The position numbers and the translations under genes were made by a program. 6,994 nt of DNA. Source: an uncultured Ruminococcus sp. (GTDB lineage: Bacteria > Bacillota > Clostridia > Oscillospirales > Acutalibacteraceae). The stretch lies in assembly GCA_902772795.1 (NCBI GenBank), contig CACYBZ010000012.1:1-6994 (forward strand), given 5' to 3'. Positions 5,705 to 6,994 of this stretch are shown piece by piece. The notes under the pieces are model-generated. The model was not told the origin of the DNA. It worked only from the letters and a program-made list of their open reading frames with translations, and made no database searches. Positions within the stretch are counted from its first letter, which is position 1, and the number at the start of each line of letters is the position of its first letter.

Positions 5705-5747
5705 ATACGGTTCAAGTGGTTGGTCAGCTTGCTGTTATAAGGATTAA
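5649..5747 (+). CDS. Candidate RiPP precursor peptide, 32 aa, ending ACCYKD
   Basis: This small gene lies 48 nt after the maturase stop, before the operon terminator. A very strong ribosome binding site, AAGGAAGGGGG (5630-5640), sits 8 nt before the ATG. The peptide splits into a hydrophobic and acidic N-terminus, MLELVVIEMEVMN (residues 1-13), which looks like a leader, and a C-terminal part, AYGPEYGSSGWSACCYKD (15-32), dense in Gly, Ser, Tyr, Trp and Cys, which looks like a core. Candidate modified residues are Tyr16, Tyr20, Trp25, Cys28, Cys29 and Tyr30. No double-Gly cleavage site is evident. I know of no named family with this sequence. Location and composition support precursor status; homologues were not checked. 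The overlapping frame at 5612-5704 is a rival. Confidence 0.7.
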   Translation: MLELVVIEMEVMNVAYGPEYGSSGWSACCYKD

Positions 5748-5787
5748 TGAAGATACTGTTATTTATAAATTCCGAAATTTTGTAAAG

Positions 5788-5836
5788 GGGGTCACTGCCG
5801 TTGTGAAAATAAGGCGGTGGCTCCGCTTTTTGTTTT
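5788..5836 (+). terminator. Terminator of the peptide operon
   Basis: GGGGTCACTGCC (5788-5799) pairs over 12 bp, with three G-U pairs, with GGCGGTGGCTCC (5813-5824) around a 13-nt loop, followed by GC and T-runs at 5827-5831 and 5833-5836. It closes the operon about 40 nt after the precursor stop. Confidence 0.85.
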
Positions 5837-5884
5837 GCGAGCAACGGCATCTGTTCCTGCGGAAGGTGTGATTCTGACAAAAAC

Positions 5885-5917
5885 AAAAAAGTCTGTTCTG
5901 AGAAACAGACTTTTTTT
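5885..5917 (-). terminator. Bidirectional terminator, mainly for the CAP-domain gene
   Basis: GTCTGTT (5891-5897) pairs with AACAGAC (5904-5910), and the A6 run (5885-5890) pairs with the T7 run (5911-5917). It has a U-tract on either strand, so it can stop the leftward CAP gene ending at 5980 and back up the operon terminator on the + strand. Confidence 0.85.
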
Positions 5918-5979
5918 AATAACCGATACGGCAGAAGAATTTGTTTTTCGGATTTGTTAGACGTTTTCAAACAGAGGTA

Positions 5980-6750
5980 TCAGCAGTTGACGAAAAGCTG
6001 AACCCAGTATTTGGCTCCGTTTTTCTCGGCAACGCCCACACCCATACTTTTGAAATTGGGATTGAGAATATTGGCTTTGTGTCCTTTTGAATCCATCCAG
6101 AGTTTGACGACATCTTTCGGAGTGGGAGAACCCATGGCAATATTTTCACCCGAATAAGTGGAACGTACACCATACTCAGAAAGAACTGTAAAACATTCTT
6201 TACCGTTGGGACGTGTATGTGAAAATTTCTGTGTAATTTCTTTGGCTCTTTTATTGGCGGCACTGCATACTTTAGTATTCTTGCTGAGTTTTTTCAGCCC
6301 ACGCTTTTCCCTTTCGACATTGACAAGGCGGATAACTTCATTGACATAAGCATCATTCTGCGATATTACCGTAATTTTACAGGTTGCGGTTTTTCCGTTG
6401 GCAGTTCTTACGGTAATCGTAGCCGTTCCTTTTTTTACGCCGGTTACCGTACCGCTGGCACTGACAGTGGCAACTTTTTTATTACTGCTGCTCCATGTCA
6501 GTTTTGTGGTCGCTTTGGCAGGAGTAAGTGTAGCTTTCAGTGTTATTTTTTTGCCGACGACAAGATTAGCTGACGTTTTGTTAAGACTGACTTTTGTCGG
6601 TGACTGTTTTGCTGCAGCATTGACAGACTGAGATTGTACAACAGCGGTTGATGGTGTTTTTGATGTTTCCGCCGCTAAAGAAGTCAGTGTAACGCTTTGT
6701 GCCATAATCAGAACTAACGCAATACAAGTACCTTTTTGTAAAAATCCCAT
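5980..6750 (-). CDS. Secreted Big2 and CAP-domain protein
   Basis: This 256-aa protein has a signal peptide (Lys6, hydrophobic core about 8-22, probable cleavage near SLAA-ETS at 27), a Ser/Thr/Gln/Ala linker, a bacterial Ig-like group 2 domain (about 52-129, with KKITLKATLTPAKAT, LTWSSSNKKVATVSASGTVTG and KKGTATITV) and a C-terminal CAP/SCP domain (about 134-254). CAP residues visible are His178 in FSHTRPNG, Glu202 in YSGENIA, His224 in GHKANILNPNFKSMGVGV, and YWVQLF near the end; the conserved His/Glu set is present. It is probably exported and surface- or wall-associated; its function is unknown, as for most bacterial CAP proteins. The frame opens at 6942, but ATG 6750 is chosen because GGGAG (6761-6765) precedes it and it begins the signal peptide. 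It faces the peptide operon tail to tail. Confidence 0.93.
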   Translation of the reverse strand: MGFLQKGTCIALVLIMAQSVTLTSLAAETSKTPSTAVVQSQSVNAAAKQSPTKVSLNKTSANLVVGKKITLKATLTPAKATTKLTWSSSNKKVATVSASGTVTGVKKGTATITVRTANGKTATCKITVISQNDAYVNEVIRLVNVEREKRGLKKLSKNTKVCSAANKRAKEITQKFSHTRPNGKECFTVLSEYGVRSTYSGENIAMGSPTPKDVVKLWMDSKGHKANILNPNFKSMGVGVAEKNGAKYWVQLFVNC

Positions 6751-6813
6751 AATAATACATCTCCCTGTTTTATTTATAATGATATCGTGGTTACCTCGGA
6801 ATAACCTGCTTTT

Positions 6814-6842
6814 ATTATACAATAAATTTGATGAAATGTAAA
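6814..6842 (-). promoter_or_regulatory. Promoter of the CAP-domain gene
   Basis: Read on the minus strand, TTTACA (6842-6837) and TATAAT (6819-6814) are 17 nt apart, close to the sigma-A consensus. Transcription would begin near 6807, giving a leader of about 57 nt. The leader holds a small inverted repeat, GGTTA / TAACC (about 6788-6805). Confidence 0.8.
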
Positions 6843-6994
6843 TTATTTCGGACTTATCTGATGAAAAAAAACAGAGGGAAATTTTGAATATTTTTAACAA
6901 ATTGTGAATAAATAATAAAAAAATCAGGAGATTATGTGACAAAGGGAGGGTACATCGTAAATAGTGAGAGAAAAATCAATTTGAAAGAGGAAAA
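6843..6994. other. A/T-rich intergenic end of window
   Basis: No gene is supported here. The stretch is A/T-rich with several purine runs. AGAGG near 6987-6991 could be the ribosome binding site of a + strand gene starting just beyond the window. Confidence 0.4.

Noticed and set aside
5747..5785. 12-codon frame starting at the ATG overlapping the precursor stop
   Set aside because: Too short and without leader-like or core-like features, and it ends at the operon terminator.
6751..6942. 64-residue N-terminal extension of the CAP-domain protein
   Set aside because: It would read through the gene's own promoter and ribosome binding site, and the signal peptide begins at 6750.

Overview
The window reads as a chromosome segment of an endospore-forming Clostridia-type Bacillota, probably a gut Oscillospiraceae/Ruminococcus-like species. 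The evidence is the tail of the spoIIIA sporulation operon, strong AGGAGG-type ribosome binding sites, TTG and GTG starts, and a secreted Big2-plus-CAP protein of the kind common in gut clostridia. The genus is an inference.

Layout. 1-1926 (+) holds the 3' end of the spoIIIA operon: the end of spoIIIAE, then spoIIIAF, spoIIIAG and spoIIIAH, tightly packed and closed by a hairpin terminator at 1927-1965. 2123-2704 (+) is a TetR-family regulator with its own promoter and a possible operator. 2705-3304 has no convincing gene. It holds a run of compact hairpins, a perfect 15-bp inverted repeat, a second imperfect one, and a good sigma-A-type promoter at 3130-3158. 3305-5747 (+) is a compact operon: a 316-aa unrecognised protein, a PqqD-like peptide-binding protein, a radical SAM/SPASM peptide maturase, and a very small gene for a 32-aa peptide ending in Ala-Cys-Cys-Tyr-Lys-Asp. 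A terminator follows at 5788-5836. 5980-6750 (-) is a secreted Big2/CAP-domain protein with its own promoter and terminator.

The item of most interest is the operon at 3305-5747, which looks like a RiPP (ribosomally made, post-translationally modified peptide) pathway. The PqqD-like protein would hold the leader of the precursor and the radical SAM/SPASM enzyme would crosslink residues of its C-terminal core, which is rich in Gly, Ser, Tyr, Trp and Cys. The 316-aa protein is co-translated with the PqqD gene. It contains five evenly spaced beta-hairpin-like repeats, the arrangement expected of an ABBA-barrel (aromatic prenyltransferase-like) fold, which would make it a candidate second modifying enzyme. 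That assignment is a structural inference and not a family match. No transporter, protease or immunity gene is visible in the window.

A second small reading frame (5612-5704) overlaps the precursor in another frame, has its own ribosome binding site and also encodes an Ala-Cys-Cys-Tyr-x-Asp motif. Either frame, or a frameshifted fusion of the two, could be the true or ancestral precursor.
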